Assembly (NCBI GenBank): GCA_902835305.1
Contig: CADFMD010000005.1
Coordinates: forward strand, 82,508-146,507
Length of the DNA stretch: 64,000 nt
Direction: 5' to 3'
Origin: Coriobacteriaceae bacterium
GTDB lineage: Bacteria; Actinomycetota; Coriobacteriia; Coriobacteriales; Coriobacteriaceae
The position numbers were made by a program, and so were the translations under genes. Under the pieces are notes generated by a model, which searched no databases, was not told the origin of the DNA, and saw only the letters and a list, made by a program, of their open reading frames with translations. Shown here piece by piece: positions 1 to 8,374 of the stretch (the stretch's first letter is position 1; the number at the start of each line of letters is the position of its first letter).

Positions 1-1896
1 GCAGGTGGCAGTGCCGGTGTAGGCAAACAGGTTGAGGAAGCGGCGCGCCTGCTTGGCGTGCTCGCGCACCAGGTTGCGGGTGACGCGGTGGTCCAAGAAG
101 ATGCCCACGTCCAGGTAGTCGTCAAAGTTGACGGCAAAGGTGAGGCCGCCCTCTTCGATGAGCGGGAGGCGACGGCGCGCGATGTTGGCGCGTTCGCCCG
201 ATCCGCCCTTGCCGGCGCCCTGCTTGCCGTACTGCGAGCCACCGCGCGAACGCATGCGGGCCTTGGCGTGCACATGCTCGGCGGGAACATCTAGGATGCG
301 CGGCGCGATAGCCAGAATGTCGAGCATACGGGCCTGAGCCAGTGCGGGGTCGATGGTCTTGGGCGCGGCGTATTCGGCGATGACGAGCCAGCGGCCCGGA
401 GTCTGCGGGCAACCCTCGTACAGATCGATGGCGGCGGAGTAGTCGGGCAGGTCGGCATCGTAGACGCGGTAGCAGCTCACGCCCTCGCGCTTGGCCCACT
501 TGCGGCGCAGACGGGCATTCTTGCGCAGGCGGTTGGCGAACTGCCCGGACTCGGGGATGAGCACGGGCAGCGGCTTGCCGTCGCCCAGGTCGAGCGTGGC
601 GGCAGGTTCGGGCATGGCGGAAGCGGCAGCTTTGTCGTTGACTTCGTTGGCATCCGCAACCTCGGCCTCGGTATCCGCACTGGTCGTAGCCTCAAACGCT
701 GCGGCGGCGTGGTCGAGCGAAGGCCAGACTTCGACGGTCGCCTCTTCGTTGTTGGGCATGACGGCGATGGAGCGCGCGGGCTCGGCGTGGAGCGCGCGGG
801 CCAGCAAGCCGTCGCGGGTGAGTGCGGCGACCGGCGCCGCGGCAAACTCGGGCGCGCGGCGCAGCTCGCCGACCAGCGTCATGGCGTCATGCATGAGCGA
901 AAGCGGCGTCTCGGTCGTATCCGCGACGAGGACGGCACCGGCGACGGCGCCCGCGTGGTCCAGTACGGTGGCGGACTTGGCGGCGCAAAAATCGACAAAG
1001 CGCTTGTAGCCGGCACATTTAACCATGCGCTCAGCGGTCTTGCGGGCGGCGGGGTCAACATCCACGGCAACGATGCGCGCCTGGCGCTCGCGCGCTGCCG
1101 CCTCGCGCTCGCGCGCCTCGGCAAGCAGCTGCTCCCACAGGGCGGCGTCGTGCAGCTGCCAGCCCTCAAAGCCCCAGCGCTCGCGTGCGGCGCCCGGGGC
1201 GCGGTCGGTTAGGATATTCACTGCCTCCAGCAGCAGGCCGCCGCCGGCGCACGAGGCGTCGACCAGTGTGGGTAGAGCCTCGTTCTCGTAATCATCGGCC
1301 GTCAGCTCGCGCTCGCACAGTGCGGTCCAGCCGACCTGCGCCAACACCAGGGCGGCGTAGTCGGGGCGTAGCACGTGCGCGCCCTCGCCGGCGCGGGTCG
1401 CGGCGGGCGGCAGGCGCTTGAACAGCGGGTCGCCCGAAAGGTCCAGGTTGATGCTCGCGCGGCGCTGACGCAGCGAAAGCAGCAGGTGAACATCGGGGTC
1501 GGCGGCATCGACATCGGCGCGACGGCCCGTGGTCTCGGCCAGACGGTCGCATAGCGCGTCCTTGGCGCGCAGGGCCGAGAAGCGCGTGTTGCGCAGCTGC
1601 TCGGTCACGCCGCGGGCGGTAATGGCGATGGTGGCGCCGGGGCGGACGATGCTCTCCCAGGCGATGTCGTAAACGCCGTCGTACAACTCATCGGCATCCT
1701 GCGCCTCAAAGCGCCCAAGCACCACAAACACGCGGCTGGCCAGGCGCGACCACAGGCAGGCGCGGTAGCCTTCTTCGAGCTCGCCCTCAAACGTAGCGCG
1801 GCCCTTCAGGCGGCGGACATGCGAAAGCCCGAGCCGCTTGAGCTCGTCGGCGAGTGCGGATTCAAAGCCCTCGGGGCAGCTTGCATAAAATTCCAT
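1..1896 (-). CDS. rlmL: RlmKL-type bifunctional 23S rRNA (guanine-N2/N7) methyltransferase, 3' end outside window
   Basis: The frame is open from an ATG at 1896 to the window edge (632 codons, no stop), so the C-terminus is missing. The N-terminus MEFYASCPEGFESALADELK is typical of the THUMP-containing RlmL half, which methylates G2445 of 23S rRNA in E. coli. The last visible part contains DYLDVGIFLDHRVTRNL and RRFLNLFAYTGTAT, the start and SAM-binding motif I of the RlmK half (m7G2069 in E. coli). Between the halves lies a variable Ala/Glu-rich linker. GAGAGG sits upstream of the start. The fused RlmKL form is known in gammaproteobacteria and some anaerobes. The family assignment is secure; the exact target bases are by homology only. 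Confidence 0.85.
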   Translation of the reverse strand, partial: MEFYASCPEGFESALADELKRLGLSHVRRLKGRATFEGELEEGYRACLWSRLASRVFVVLGRFEAQDADELYDGVYDIAWESIVRPGATIAITARGVTEQLRNTRFSALRAKDALCDRLAETTGRRADVDAADPDVHLLLSLRQRRASINLDLSGDPLFKRLPPAATRAGEGAHVLRPDYAALVLAQVGWTALCERELTADDYENEALPTLVDASCAGGGLLLEAVNILTDRAPGAARERWGFEGWQLHDAALWEQLLAEAREREAAARERQARIVAVDVDPAARKTAERMVKCAGYKRFVDFCAAKSATVLDHAGAVAGAVLVADTTETPLSLMHDAMTLVGELRRAPEFAAAPVAALTRDGLLARALHAEPARSIAVMPNNEEATVEVWPSLDHAAAAFEATTSADTEAEVADANEVNDKAAASAMPEPAATLDLGDGKPLPVLIPESGQFANRLRKNARLRRKWAKREGVSCYRVYDADLPDYSAAIDLYEGCPQTPGRWLVIAEYAAPKTIDPALAQARMLDILAIAPRILDVPAEHVHAKARMRSRGGSQYGKQGAGKGGSGERANIARRRLPLIEEGGLTFAVNFDDYLDVGIFLDHRVTRNLVREHAKQARRFLNLFAYTGTATC

Positions 1897-1971
1897 GGGT
1901 GACCTCTCTGGTTGCGTCGCTCCATTATATGATGGATGCTTCGTTTGCCCTTATCCTCGAAAGGAACTCAT

Positions 1972-2799
1972 ATGATTGATGCGTGCCCCGATTCCGCCGT
2001 GCTCTTTTTTGACGTGGACGGCACGCTGACGTCGTTCGATCCCGACGATATGACCGATAAGGACTTCAATGCAGTCCATCCGTCGAAGGCTGTTGTCGAT
2101 GCATTTGGTCGACTGCGCAATGCGGGTCACCGGGCATTTATCTGCACGGGTCGCCCCTTGTGGCTGATTGCCGATGGCCTGCGTGCACTGAACCCGGCGG
2201 GTATCGTTGCCATGGCGGGGGCGACGCTCGAGGTCGAGGGCCGCGTGGTGCATGAGGACTGCTTTGACGAGGACGTTATCGCGGAGCTCGCGCGTCGTAT
2301 TACTGTGGCGGGCGGCGAGGCGTTGTTCGAGACGAACGGTGCCACCTATTCACTTGAGCCAGTTGGTGTCGAACAGTCATTTCTGCTAGGCGCCGGCGTG
2401 GTGCACGGCGTTGATCAGATGCGCGTCGATGGCCGCTTGCGCGTAGGCAAGGTGTGCATTAACGCGTGCGACCTGGCTCGCGTAGCCAACGATGATGGCT
2501 TTATCGATCGCGAGTTTGAGCTGTGCAACACCGGTGGCCAGAATCGCGAGCTGAGCCCCAAAGGCATCGACAAGGGCTTGGGCGTGGCGCGAGCGCTGGA
2601 GTATCTGGGCCGCACTGGCAATGCGCGCACCTTTGGCTTTGGCGATTCCGGCAACGACCTGGGCATGCTCGCCGCCGTCGAGACGGCCGTGGCCATGGGC
2701 AACGCCATGCCCGAGGTCAAGGCGCTCGCCGACTACGTGACCGACGATGTCGCACACGACGGTACCGTCACAGCGATGCAGCATTTTGGGTTGATTTAA
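1972..2799 (+). CDS. HAD superfamily (Cof/IIB-type) hydrolase
   Basis: A 275-residue cytoplasmic phosphatase of the HAD family. Motif I is FFDVDGTLT (nucleophile Asp about residue 14, second Asp at 16). Motif III/IV is GFGDSGNDLGML near residue 225, followed by AVAMGNAMPEVK, the usual C-terminal signature of Cof-like sugar phosphatases. The ATG at 1972 follows AAAGGAAC by a normal spacing; an upstream ATG at 1936 lacks a ribosome site. Such enzymes dephosphorylate sugar phosphates or FMN/PLP, so the substrate cannot be read from sequence. It converges on the DeoR gene and shares a hairpin terminator with it. Confidence 0.85.
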   Translation: MIDACPDSAVLFFDVDGTLTSFDPDDMTDKDFNAVHPSKAVVDAFGRLRNAGHRAFICTGRPLWLIADGLRALNPAGIVAMAGATLEVEGRVVHEDCFDEDVIAELARRITVAGGEALFETNGATYSLEPVGVEQSFLLGAGVVHGVDQMRVDGRLRVGKVCINACDLARVANDDGFIDREFELCNTGGQNRELSPKGIDKGLGVARALEYLGRTGNARTFGFGDSGNDLGMLAAVETAVAMGNAMPEVKALADYVTDDVAHDGTVTAMQHFGLI

Positions 2800-2800
2800 T

Positions 2801-2841
2801 AAATGGCCGGGTCGCCCGCAGTGGGGGCGACCCGGCCATTT
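2801..2841. terminator. Bidirectional hairpin terminator
   Basis: A perfect 17-bp stem (2801-2817 with 2825-2841, loop of 7) starting AAATGGCCGGG and ending CCCGGCCATTT lies between the convergent HAD and DeoR genes. The A and T ends provide short U-tracts on either strand, so it can end both transcripts. Confidence 0.85.
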
Positions 2842-2844
2842 GAG

Positions 2845-3636
2845 CTATTTTGCAATATAGAGCTTGGGATGACTGCGACTGCTCTCGATCGCCGCCGTCA
2901 TGATGCCCTCGTCGTCTCCATCAACGATGATGCCGTCGAGGTCATCGATCTGCGCGGACTGATAAAAACTGGTCTTGTTGAATTTTCCCTGGTCAACCAT
3001 CATGTAGCCCTGGTTTGAGTTGGTAAGGTACATATGCTTGATCATGGCCGAGAAGTCGTGCTCGACGGTAAAACCGTGGTCGGGGTGGAATCCGTCGGCA
3101 CTGACAAACGCCTTGTCGGCATGTAGTTTGCTCATGCAGTCGAGCGTTAGTGCGCCCGCGAGATAGAGGTGGCCCTTGCGCACGGAGCCGCCCAGCAGCA
3201 CTACCGAAGCATTGGGGAGATTGAAGCTGGCGTAGTTCGCGATTGCAAGATCGCCGGTGATAATGGTGATCTCACGCTTGTCCATGAGGGCCTTAGCGAA
3301 GTAAAAGCCTGTGGTGCCGATATCAATTACCAGAACATCGCCATCATCAACAAGAGTTGCTGCGGTTGCGGCGATGGCTTCCTTGGCCTCGACTTGGACA
3401 TTGATGCGCTCCTCGGGATACGAGATTGCGTTGGAGCGAGAAAGCGATACCGCTCCGCCGCGTACGCGACGCAGCTTGCCTTCGGATTCCAGCGAGATGA
3501 GGTCGTGTCGTGCGGTGACTTCCGAAACCGAAAAACGGCGAACGATGTCGGATACCGAGATATTTGGCTTTTCGGCCAGCCAATTCATGATAAATCGCTG
3601 ACGCTCGGCCGGTGAAAGGTCTGAAGTAGATGCCAT
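2845..3636 (-). CDS. DeoR-family transcriptional regulator
   Basis: A 263-residue repressor of sugar catabolism. The N-terminal winged helix (about 8-60) contains NISVSDIVRRFSVSEVTARHD and the wing EGKLRRVRGGAV, classic for DeoR. The C-terminal DeoRC sensor domain (about 75-230) carries DVLVIDIGTTGFYFAKAL and later VSADGF, the sugar-phosphate-binding fold. The start at 3636 follows AAAAGGAGC; an upstream in-frame ATG at 3783 has no ribosome site. It is transcribed away from the transaldolase/PTS genes, so it probably represses them and itself from the shared intergenic region, with a phosphorylated sugar as inducer. Confidence 0.9.
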   Translation of the reverse strand: MASTSDLSPAERQRFIMNWLAEKPNISVSDIVRRFSVSEVTARHDLISLESEGKLRRVRGGAVSLSRSNAISYPEERINVQVEAKEAIAATAATLVDDGDVLVIDIGTTGFYFAKALMDKREITIITGDLAIANYASFNLPNASVVLLGGSVRKGHLYLAGALTLDCMSKLHADKAFVSADGFHPDHGFTVEHDFSAMIKHMYLTNSNQGYMMVDQGKFNKTSFYQSAQIDDLDGIIVDGDDEGIMTAAIESSRSHPKLYIAK

Positions 3637-3984
3637 ATGCCGCTCCTTTTGAACAAAAGGTAAAAGATGCGCCTTTCGTAATCGAAATATAACGTATCGA
3701 TATGAAAAGAACAAGGCAAATTCGAATGAATCAAAAGAACGGAATGGCATGTCACAAATGCATGCGTAGCAGATAGTTCGCACGTAAACGGGCTATAAAG
3801 AGTCTCATTCTGAAGGTGCCGCCCAAAAGAAGTACGTTCACGCCCGATATTCGACCGTTCACGGAAAGTTGACAATTGAGCTTTCGATAGCTTTTGAAAT
3901 GGTTTATAAAAGAAAACCGAAAAGCTTTTGAAACAAAGAAGAAGGCTTTCGATAGCAATAGTGTTAGATGAGAAAGGACCGAAC
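3637..3984. promoter_or_regulatory. Divergent promoter/operator region between deoR-type gene and PTS operon
   Basis: This 348-bp AT-rich stretch has no gene. The 12-mer GCTTTCGATAGC occurs twice (3880-3891 and 3945-3956). The 11-mer AGCTTTTGAAA also occurs twice (3889-3899 and 3923-3933). Related TCGAAATATA and ATCGATAT stand near the DeoR start. A plausible promoter for the PTS operon is TTTCGA (3882-3887), 17 bp, TATAAA (3905-3910), so the first repeat lies on the -35 box. This arrangement suits repression by the neighbouring DeoR protein. The operators are inferred. Confidence 0.55.
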
Positions 3985-4695
3985 ATGGCGATCAAGGTGT
4001 TTGCCGACGGCGCTAACCTCGAGGGTATGCTTGACATGCATGACAATGGCAACGTTCAGGGCTTCACGACCAATCCTTCCCTTATGAAGGCCGGCGGCGT
4101 GACCGACTACCGCGCTTTTGCCAAGACGGTTCTTGAGCACATTACTGATGTGTCGGTCTCTTTTGAGGTATTCGCCGACGACGAGGCGGGTATGGAAGCC
4201 GAGGCTCGCGAGATCGCAACCTGGGCAGACAACGTCTACGTTAAGATCCCGGCGCTCAACACCAAGGGTGAGTCCACTGCCACGCTGGTCAAGCGCCTTT
4301 CTGCCGACGGCATCAAGGTGAATGTCACCACTATCTTCACGCCCGAGCAGGTCGACGAGTTTGTCGATGCCGTCTCTGCTGAGACCCCCTCTATTCTGTC
4401 CATCTTTGCCGGTCGCATTGCCGATACCGGCGTCGACCCGCTGCCCCTCATGGCGGAGTCCGTAAAGAAGGCTGCCGTTAAGCCTGCTGCCGAGGTTCTC
4501 TGGGCGTCTACGCGCGAGGTCCTCAATATCTTCCAGGCGGAGTCCGTTGGATGCCAGATCATTACGGTCCCCAATGCCCTTCTTGCCAAGCGCAAGAATT
4601 TCGGGAAAGATTTGCTTGAGTACTCGCTTGATACGGTCAAGGGCTTTGCCCGCGACATTCAGGCGCTTGGTTTTCATATCCTGCCCGAGGAGTAG
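3985..4695 (+). CDS. Fructose-6-phosphate aldolase / transaldolase-like enzyme (copy 1)
   Basis: A 236-residue class I aldolase of the small transaldolase (FSA/TalC) family, which splits or forms ketose phosphates through a Schiff base. Visible motifs are GFTTNPSLM (26-34), VYVKIP with the probable Schiff-base Lys87, FAGRIADTG and LWASTRE, with length close to the ~220-residue family norm. The ATG at 3985 follows GAAAGGACC. It is the first gene of an operon with three PTS components and has a close paralogue at 7289-7993. The substrate is not determined; it probably acts on the phosphosugar made by the PTS. Confidence 0.85.
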   Translation: MAIKVFADGANLEGMLDMHDNGNVQGFTTNPSLMKAGGVTDYRAFAKTVLEHITDVSVSFEVFADDEAGMEAEAREIATWADNVYVKIPALNTKGESTATLVKRLSADGIKVNVTTIFTPEQVDEFVDAVSAETPSILSIFAGRIADTGVDPLPLMAESVKKAAVKPAAEVLWASTREVLNIFQAESVGCQIITVPNALLAKRKNFGKDLLEYSLDTVKGFARDIQALGFHILPEE

Positions 4696-4704
4696 GGGAC
4701 GAGC

Positions 4705-5151
4705 ATGCTGACCGATCTTCTTAAGCCCGAGCTTGTTGCCTGCCACGTCGAGGCCTCCGACTGGGAGGAAGCGATCAGGGCATGCGGTAAGTTGCTCGTA
4801 GACGCTGGCAAATGCGACCAGAGCTATGTTGACGCCATGATTTCATCGGTTCACAAATTCGGCCCCTATATGGTCTTGGAAGAGGGCATCGCCATGCCCC
4901 ACGCTCAGGCAGATGGCAATGTGAGTGAAGCGGGGATCTGTATCGTCACGCTTGACCCTGCCATTGCGTTTGGACACGAGGATTTCGATCCGGTTCACGT
5001 GCTCGTGGGTATTTGCGCACCCGACCCCAAGGCTCATCTTGGCTGCTTGGCGGAGCTTTCGCAGATGTTCGAGGACGAGGACTGCGTTGCCAAGCTCAGC
5101 GCATGCGATGCGCCCGAGCAGGTTTTGGAGACCATGCGTTCATTCTTTTAG
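4705..5151 (+). CDS. PTS EIIA component, fructose/ascorbate (PTS_EIIA_2) type
   Basis: A 148-residue cytoplasmic phosphocarrier that takes phosphate from HPr and passes it to the EIIB at 5227. The active-site motif EEGIAMPHAQ places the phosphorylated His at residue 66, with the fold typical of UlaC/MtlA-type EIIA domains. It starts nine bases after the transaldolase stop, so the two are co-transcribed. It has no fused regulator or HPr domain. Confidence 0.85.
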   Translation: MLTDLLKPELVACHVEASDWEEAIRACGKLLVDAGKCDQSYVDAMISSVHKFGPYMVLEEGIAMPHAQADGNVSEAGICIVTLDPAIAFGHEDFDPVHVLVGICAPDPKAHLGCLAELSQMFEDEDCVAKLSACDAPEQVLETMRSFF

Positions 5152-5226
5152 GCCTTAATGGCACGGCGATGCGTCGCCGCTTTTGGATAGACGGAAAACC
5201 GTCACGTGTAGGAGAGGAAGGTTGCC

Positions 5227-5502
5227 ATGCATATCATCACCGTATGCGGAAACGGCATCGGGTCCAGCCTGATGCTCGCTGGCAAAGTCGAGGAGCTTTG
5301 CGAGGAGGAGGGCATCAAGGCCGACGTTGAGTCTATGGACCTGAACGGTGCTTCTTCCGCAAATCCGGATCTGTTCATCACCGTTAAAGAACTCGCCCCC
5401 GAGCTCCACGGCAACGTTGTGATCGTTCGCAGCTATGTGAACAAGAAGAAGATCCGCGAAGACGCCCTCGAGGCAATCAAGGCGGCCGCCGCTAACGCCT
5501 AA
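5227..5502 (+). CDS. PTS EIIB component, ascorbate/lactose-type
   Basis: A 91-residue EIIB. The N-terminal strand and P-loop read MHIITVCGNGIGSS with phosphorylated Cys7, the layout of UlaB (SgaB). It receives phosphate from the EIIA and transfers it to the sugar bound by the EIIC at 5574. AGGAGAGGAAGG precedes the start. It lies in the middle of the PTS operon. Confidence 0.88.
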   Translation: MHIITVCGNGIGSSLMLAGKVEELCEEEGIKADVESMDLNGASSANPDLFITVKELAPELHGNVVIVRSYVNKKKIREDALEAIKAAAANA

Positions 5503-5573
5503 AGCGGCACAAAAAAGGGCGGTTCCCTGTGGAAGAGGGAAACGCGCCCACGTTAGAGAGAAAGGAAGCGCAG

Positions 5574-6965
5574 ATGCAAGCCATCCTTCCCATACTTGAG
5601 TTTATCCAATCGATTCTGACCAAGCCAGCGTGGATTATGGGTCTATTTGCCTTTGTGGGCCTTGTCGCGCTTAAGCGTCCTGCCCACAAGGTGATGACGG
5701 GCACCCTGAAGCCCATTCTTGGTTACATCATGCTGTCCGCCGGTGCCGCTGTTGTTCAGGAGAACCTTGCTCCGCTGGGTACCTTCATCGAGACCGGTTT
5801 CCACATCACCGGCGTCGTGCCCAACAACGAGGTCGTTGTTTCGATGGCTCAGAGCGTCCTCGGCGTTCAGACCATGATGATCCTGATTCTCGGCTATGTC
5901 GTGAACATTATCATTGCCCGCTTTACCAAGTTTAAGTACATCTTCCTGACGGGCCATCACAGCATGTTTATGGCCTGCCTGCTGTCTGCCGTTCTGCAGG
6001 CATCTGGCTTCCAGGATGTCCAGCTTGTCATCGTGGGCGGCATGTTCCTGGGCCTCGTGAGCGCTATGCTTCCCGCCGTTGGTCAGCGTTTCACCGAGAA
6101 GGTTACCGATGGCGATGAAATCGCCATGGGCCACTTCGGTTCACTCGCCTATTACATCTCCGCTGCAGTCGGTACGCTTTTTGCTAAGGACGCCGAGGAG
6201 AACAGCACCGAGAAGATCGAGGTTCCCGAGAAGTTCGCCTTCCTGCGCGACACTACCATCTCCACGGCTCTTACCATGGCCTTCTTCTACCTGGTTACCG
6301 CTTTCGCCGCTTACATCGCAGATCCTGCGGTCGTCACCAAGACCGCTGGCGGCGACAACGTGATTGTCTATGCCCTGACCTGTGCCCTGTCCTTTGCCGT
6401 TGGTGTCACCATCGTCTATAACGGCGTTCGTATGATCCTTGCCGACCTGGTCCCGGCTTTCCAGGGCATCTCCAACAAGCTGATCCCCGGTGCCATCCCC
6501 GCCGTCGACTGCGCCGTCTTCTTCCCCTATGCTCCCACCGCCGTCATCCTCGGCTTTGTCGCTTCCTTTATCGGTGGCGTGGTCGGTATGTTCATCGTGG
6601 GCGCTACCCTGGGCATCTTCATCATCCCGGGCATGGTTCCTCACTTCTTCTGCGGTGCTACCGCAGGCATCTACGGCAATGCTACCGGCGGTCGCAAGGG
6701 CGCAGCTCTTGGCGCTTTCGTCAACGGCCTGCTCATCACCTTTGCCCCGGCCCTGCTCCTGCCCGTTCTTGACGTCTTTGGCTTCAAGAACACTACGTTC
6801 GGCGACTTCGATTTCTCCGTCATTGGTATTACGCTTGGCCGCGCTGCCGAGGCCTTCGGTACCACCGGTGTCTACGCGATTCTCGCTGTCCTTCTGGTCG
6901 TTGCCTTCGTCCCCAACTTCATCCACACCAAGGGTGCTGTGATCAATCACGTTGAGGAAGAGTAA
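5574..6965 (+). CDS. ulaA: PTS EIIC component, ascorbate (UlaA/SgaT) family
   Basis: A 463-residue polytopic membrane permease, close in length to E. coli UlaA (465). About ten or more hydrophobic segments are visible. The protein opens with a hydrophobic helix and the GTLKPILGYIMLSAGAAVVQ segment and contains HHSMFMA and GIYGNATGGRKGA, all typical of the ascorbate-type EIIC family. The ATG at 5574 follows AGAAAGGAAG; an upstream frame from 5529 lacks a site. No UlaD/E/F/G catabolic genes are present, so the cargo may be a different sugar acid, pentitol or ketose. The gene symbol reflects family, not proven substrate. Confidence 0.87.
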   Translation: MQAILPILEFIQSILTKPAWIMGLFAFVGLVALKRPAHKVMTGTLKPILGYIMLSAGAAVVQENLAPLGTFIETGFHITGVVPNNEVVVSMAQSVLGVQTMMILILGYVVNIIIARFTKFKYIFLTGHHSMFMACLLSAVLQASGFQDVQLVIVGGMFLGLVSAMLPAVGQRFTEKVTDGDEIAMGHFGSLAYYISAAVGTLFAKDAEENSTEKIEVPEKFAFLRDTTISTALTMAFFYLVTAFAAYIADPAVVTKTAGGDNVIVYALTCALSFAVGVTIVYNGVRMILADLVPAFQGISNKLIPGAIPAVDCAVFFPYAPTAVILGFVASFIGGVVGMFIVGATLGIFIIPGMVPHFFCGATAGIYGNATGGRKGAALGAFVNGLLITFAPALLLPVLDVFGFKNTTFGDFDFSVIGITLGRAAEAFGTTGVYAILAVLLVVAFVPNFIHTKGAVINHVEEE

Positions 6966-7022
6966 TCCAGGCATACGTTAAGCCCTAATCGGGCGGAGCT
7001 CCGATAACCGGCTCCTACACGG

Positions 7023-7056
7023 AAGCGGTGACGTCTCAAATGAGGCGTCACCGCTT
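7023..7056 (+). terminator. Rho-independent terminator after the PTS operon
   Basis: AAGCGGTGACG (7023-7033) pairs with CGTCACCGCTT (7046-7056), extended by a G-U pair around the AAAT loop, and is followed by TTGTTTT. It lies about 60 bases past the EIIC stop, so the second transaldolase gene probably has its own promoter in the 230 bases that follow. I could not fix that promoter; an AT-rich TATAAAAATGG lies near 7163. Confidence 0.75.
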
Positions 7057-7288
7057 TTGTTTTGGAGTGGTTGTGAAAACGTACCGGTGAAGCGCTGTCT
7101 CTGCGCCGCGAACGGAATCAACCGCGATGATCAGCAAAAACGTTTTGCCGCTGGGGTGTCGATATAAAAATGGTAAAACTGCAAAACCGTTCGCCGAGAA
7201 GATGAAAACCCGCAGCTCACGCCTTGATAAACGTAGGTAAAGTGTTTAGCAGTTTATCGCCCATGTGCAAGCGAAAGGAATCAGGCAG

Positions 7289-7993
7289 ATGGCAATCAAG
7301 GTGTTCGCTGACGGTGCAAATCTCGAGGGCATGCTCGACATGTACGAGAACGGCAACGTTCAGGGTTTCACGACCAACCCCTCCCTTATGAAGAAGGGCG
7401 GCGTGACGGATTACCGCGCGTTTGCCAAAGAGGTCTTGACCCACATCACCGATGTATCCGTGTCGTTTGAGGTCTTTGCCGACGACGTCGAGACCATGGA
7501 GGTCGAGGCGCGCGAGATCGCTACCTGGGCCGAGAACGTCTATGTCAAGATTCCGTGCGTGACTACCAAGGGCGAGTCCACCGCCGAGCTGGTCCGCAAG
7601 CTTTCGGCCGACGGCATCAAGGTCAACGTCACCACCATCTTTACGCCTGCGCAGGTCGACGAGATGGTCGAGGCCGTTGATGCCGAGACGCCATCCATCA
7701 TCTCGCTCTTTGCCGGCCGTATCGCTGACACCGGCGTCGATCCCATTCCGTTTATGACGGAGTCGGTGAAGAAGGCCGCCGCCAAGCCCAACTGCGAGGT
7801 CCTGTGGGCGTCCACGCGTGAGCTTATCAATATTTACCAGGCGGAAGGATGCGGTTGCCAGATCATCACGGTGCCAAACAGCATCCTGGCCAAGCGTAAG
7901 AACATCGGCCGTGACCCGTATGAGGTCTCGCTCGATACCGTGCGCGGTTTTGCCAAGGATATCGCCTCGCTCGGTTTCCATATCCTGCCGTAA
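7289..7993 (+). CDS. Fructose-6-phosphate aldolase / transaldolase-like enzyme (copy 2)
   Basis: A 234-residue paralogue of the enzyme at 3985, with roughly four residues in five identical by eye. It has the same GFTTNPSLM, VYVKIP (Schiff-base Lys87), FAGRIADTG and LWASTRE motifs. AAAGGAA precedes the ATG at 7289. The two copies bracket the Ula-type PTS, and a terminator separates this copy from the PTS genes. Either the pair arose by duplication around the PTS, or the enzymes act on different ketose phosphates or are differently regulated. The shared DeoR repeat GCTTTCGATAGC is not visible upstream of this copy. Confidence 0.85.
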   Translation: MAIKVFADGANLEGMLDMYENGNVQGFTTNPSLMKKGGVTDYRAFAKEVLTHITDVSVSFEVFADDVETMEVEAREIATWAENVYVKIPCVTTKGESTAELVRKLSADGIKVNVTTIFTPAQVDEMVEAVDAETPSIISLFAGRIADTGVDPIPFMTESVKKAAAKPNCEVLWASTRELINIYQAEGCGCQIITVPNSILAKRKNIGRDPYEVSLDTVRGFAKDIASLGFHILP

Positions 7994-8147
7994 CGCGAAC
8001 GCTGGCTACATCGCGGGTTGTTCGCCCCGGCCTTTCCTTTCCCTATCGCTCACGCGCTTCGCGAGGGTCGCGCTAGGCAAAGGAAAGGCCGGGGCTGCCG
8101 ACACGAACTTGCCGGTAGGTTGGTGATAGGCTTCCATATCCTGCCGT
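7976..8147. repeat. Palindromic element flanked by a 16-bp direct repeat
   Basis: TTCCATATCCTGCCGT occurs at 7976-7991 (the last codons of the second transaldolase) and again at 8132-8147. Between them is a 16-bp perfect inverted repeat CCCCGGCCTTTCCTTT (8025-8040) with its complement at 8079-8094. The inner part (CACGCGCTTCGCGAGGG) can also fold. The layout suggests either insertion of a small palindromic element with duplication of flanking sequence or a partial tandem duplication of the gene end. Confidence 0.6.
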
Positions 8148-8230
8148 GGACAAAGGTACCCCCGCCTGCGCCGTGCAAAATTGAGAGTATTCAGCAAGGT
8201 AAAGGCTTTTACCAGCTGGGTGAAGCATGG

Positions 8231-8275
8231 AACAGCCCCCGTTTTGGCTCTGATGACGCTAAAACGGGGGCTGTT
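8231..8275 (+). terminator. Hairpin terminator
   Basis: AACAGCCCCCGTTTT (8231-8245) pairs perfectly with AAAACGGGGGCTGTT (8261-8275), followed by TCTTGCTTTTT. It is oriented to end transcription from the second transaldolase and converges with the tex gene. The remaining bases of the 7994-8374 gap hold no recognisable gene. Confidence 0.75.
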
Positions 8276-8374
8276 TCTTGCTTTTTCGTCTCTGAGGGGC
8301 ATCCGGAACGGTGGAATATGCAGAATACTCGCGATTTTGCACGTCGCGAGAGGGGGGACCCTTGCTTTGGCGGT

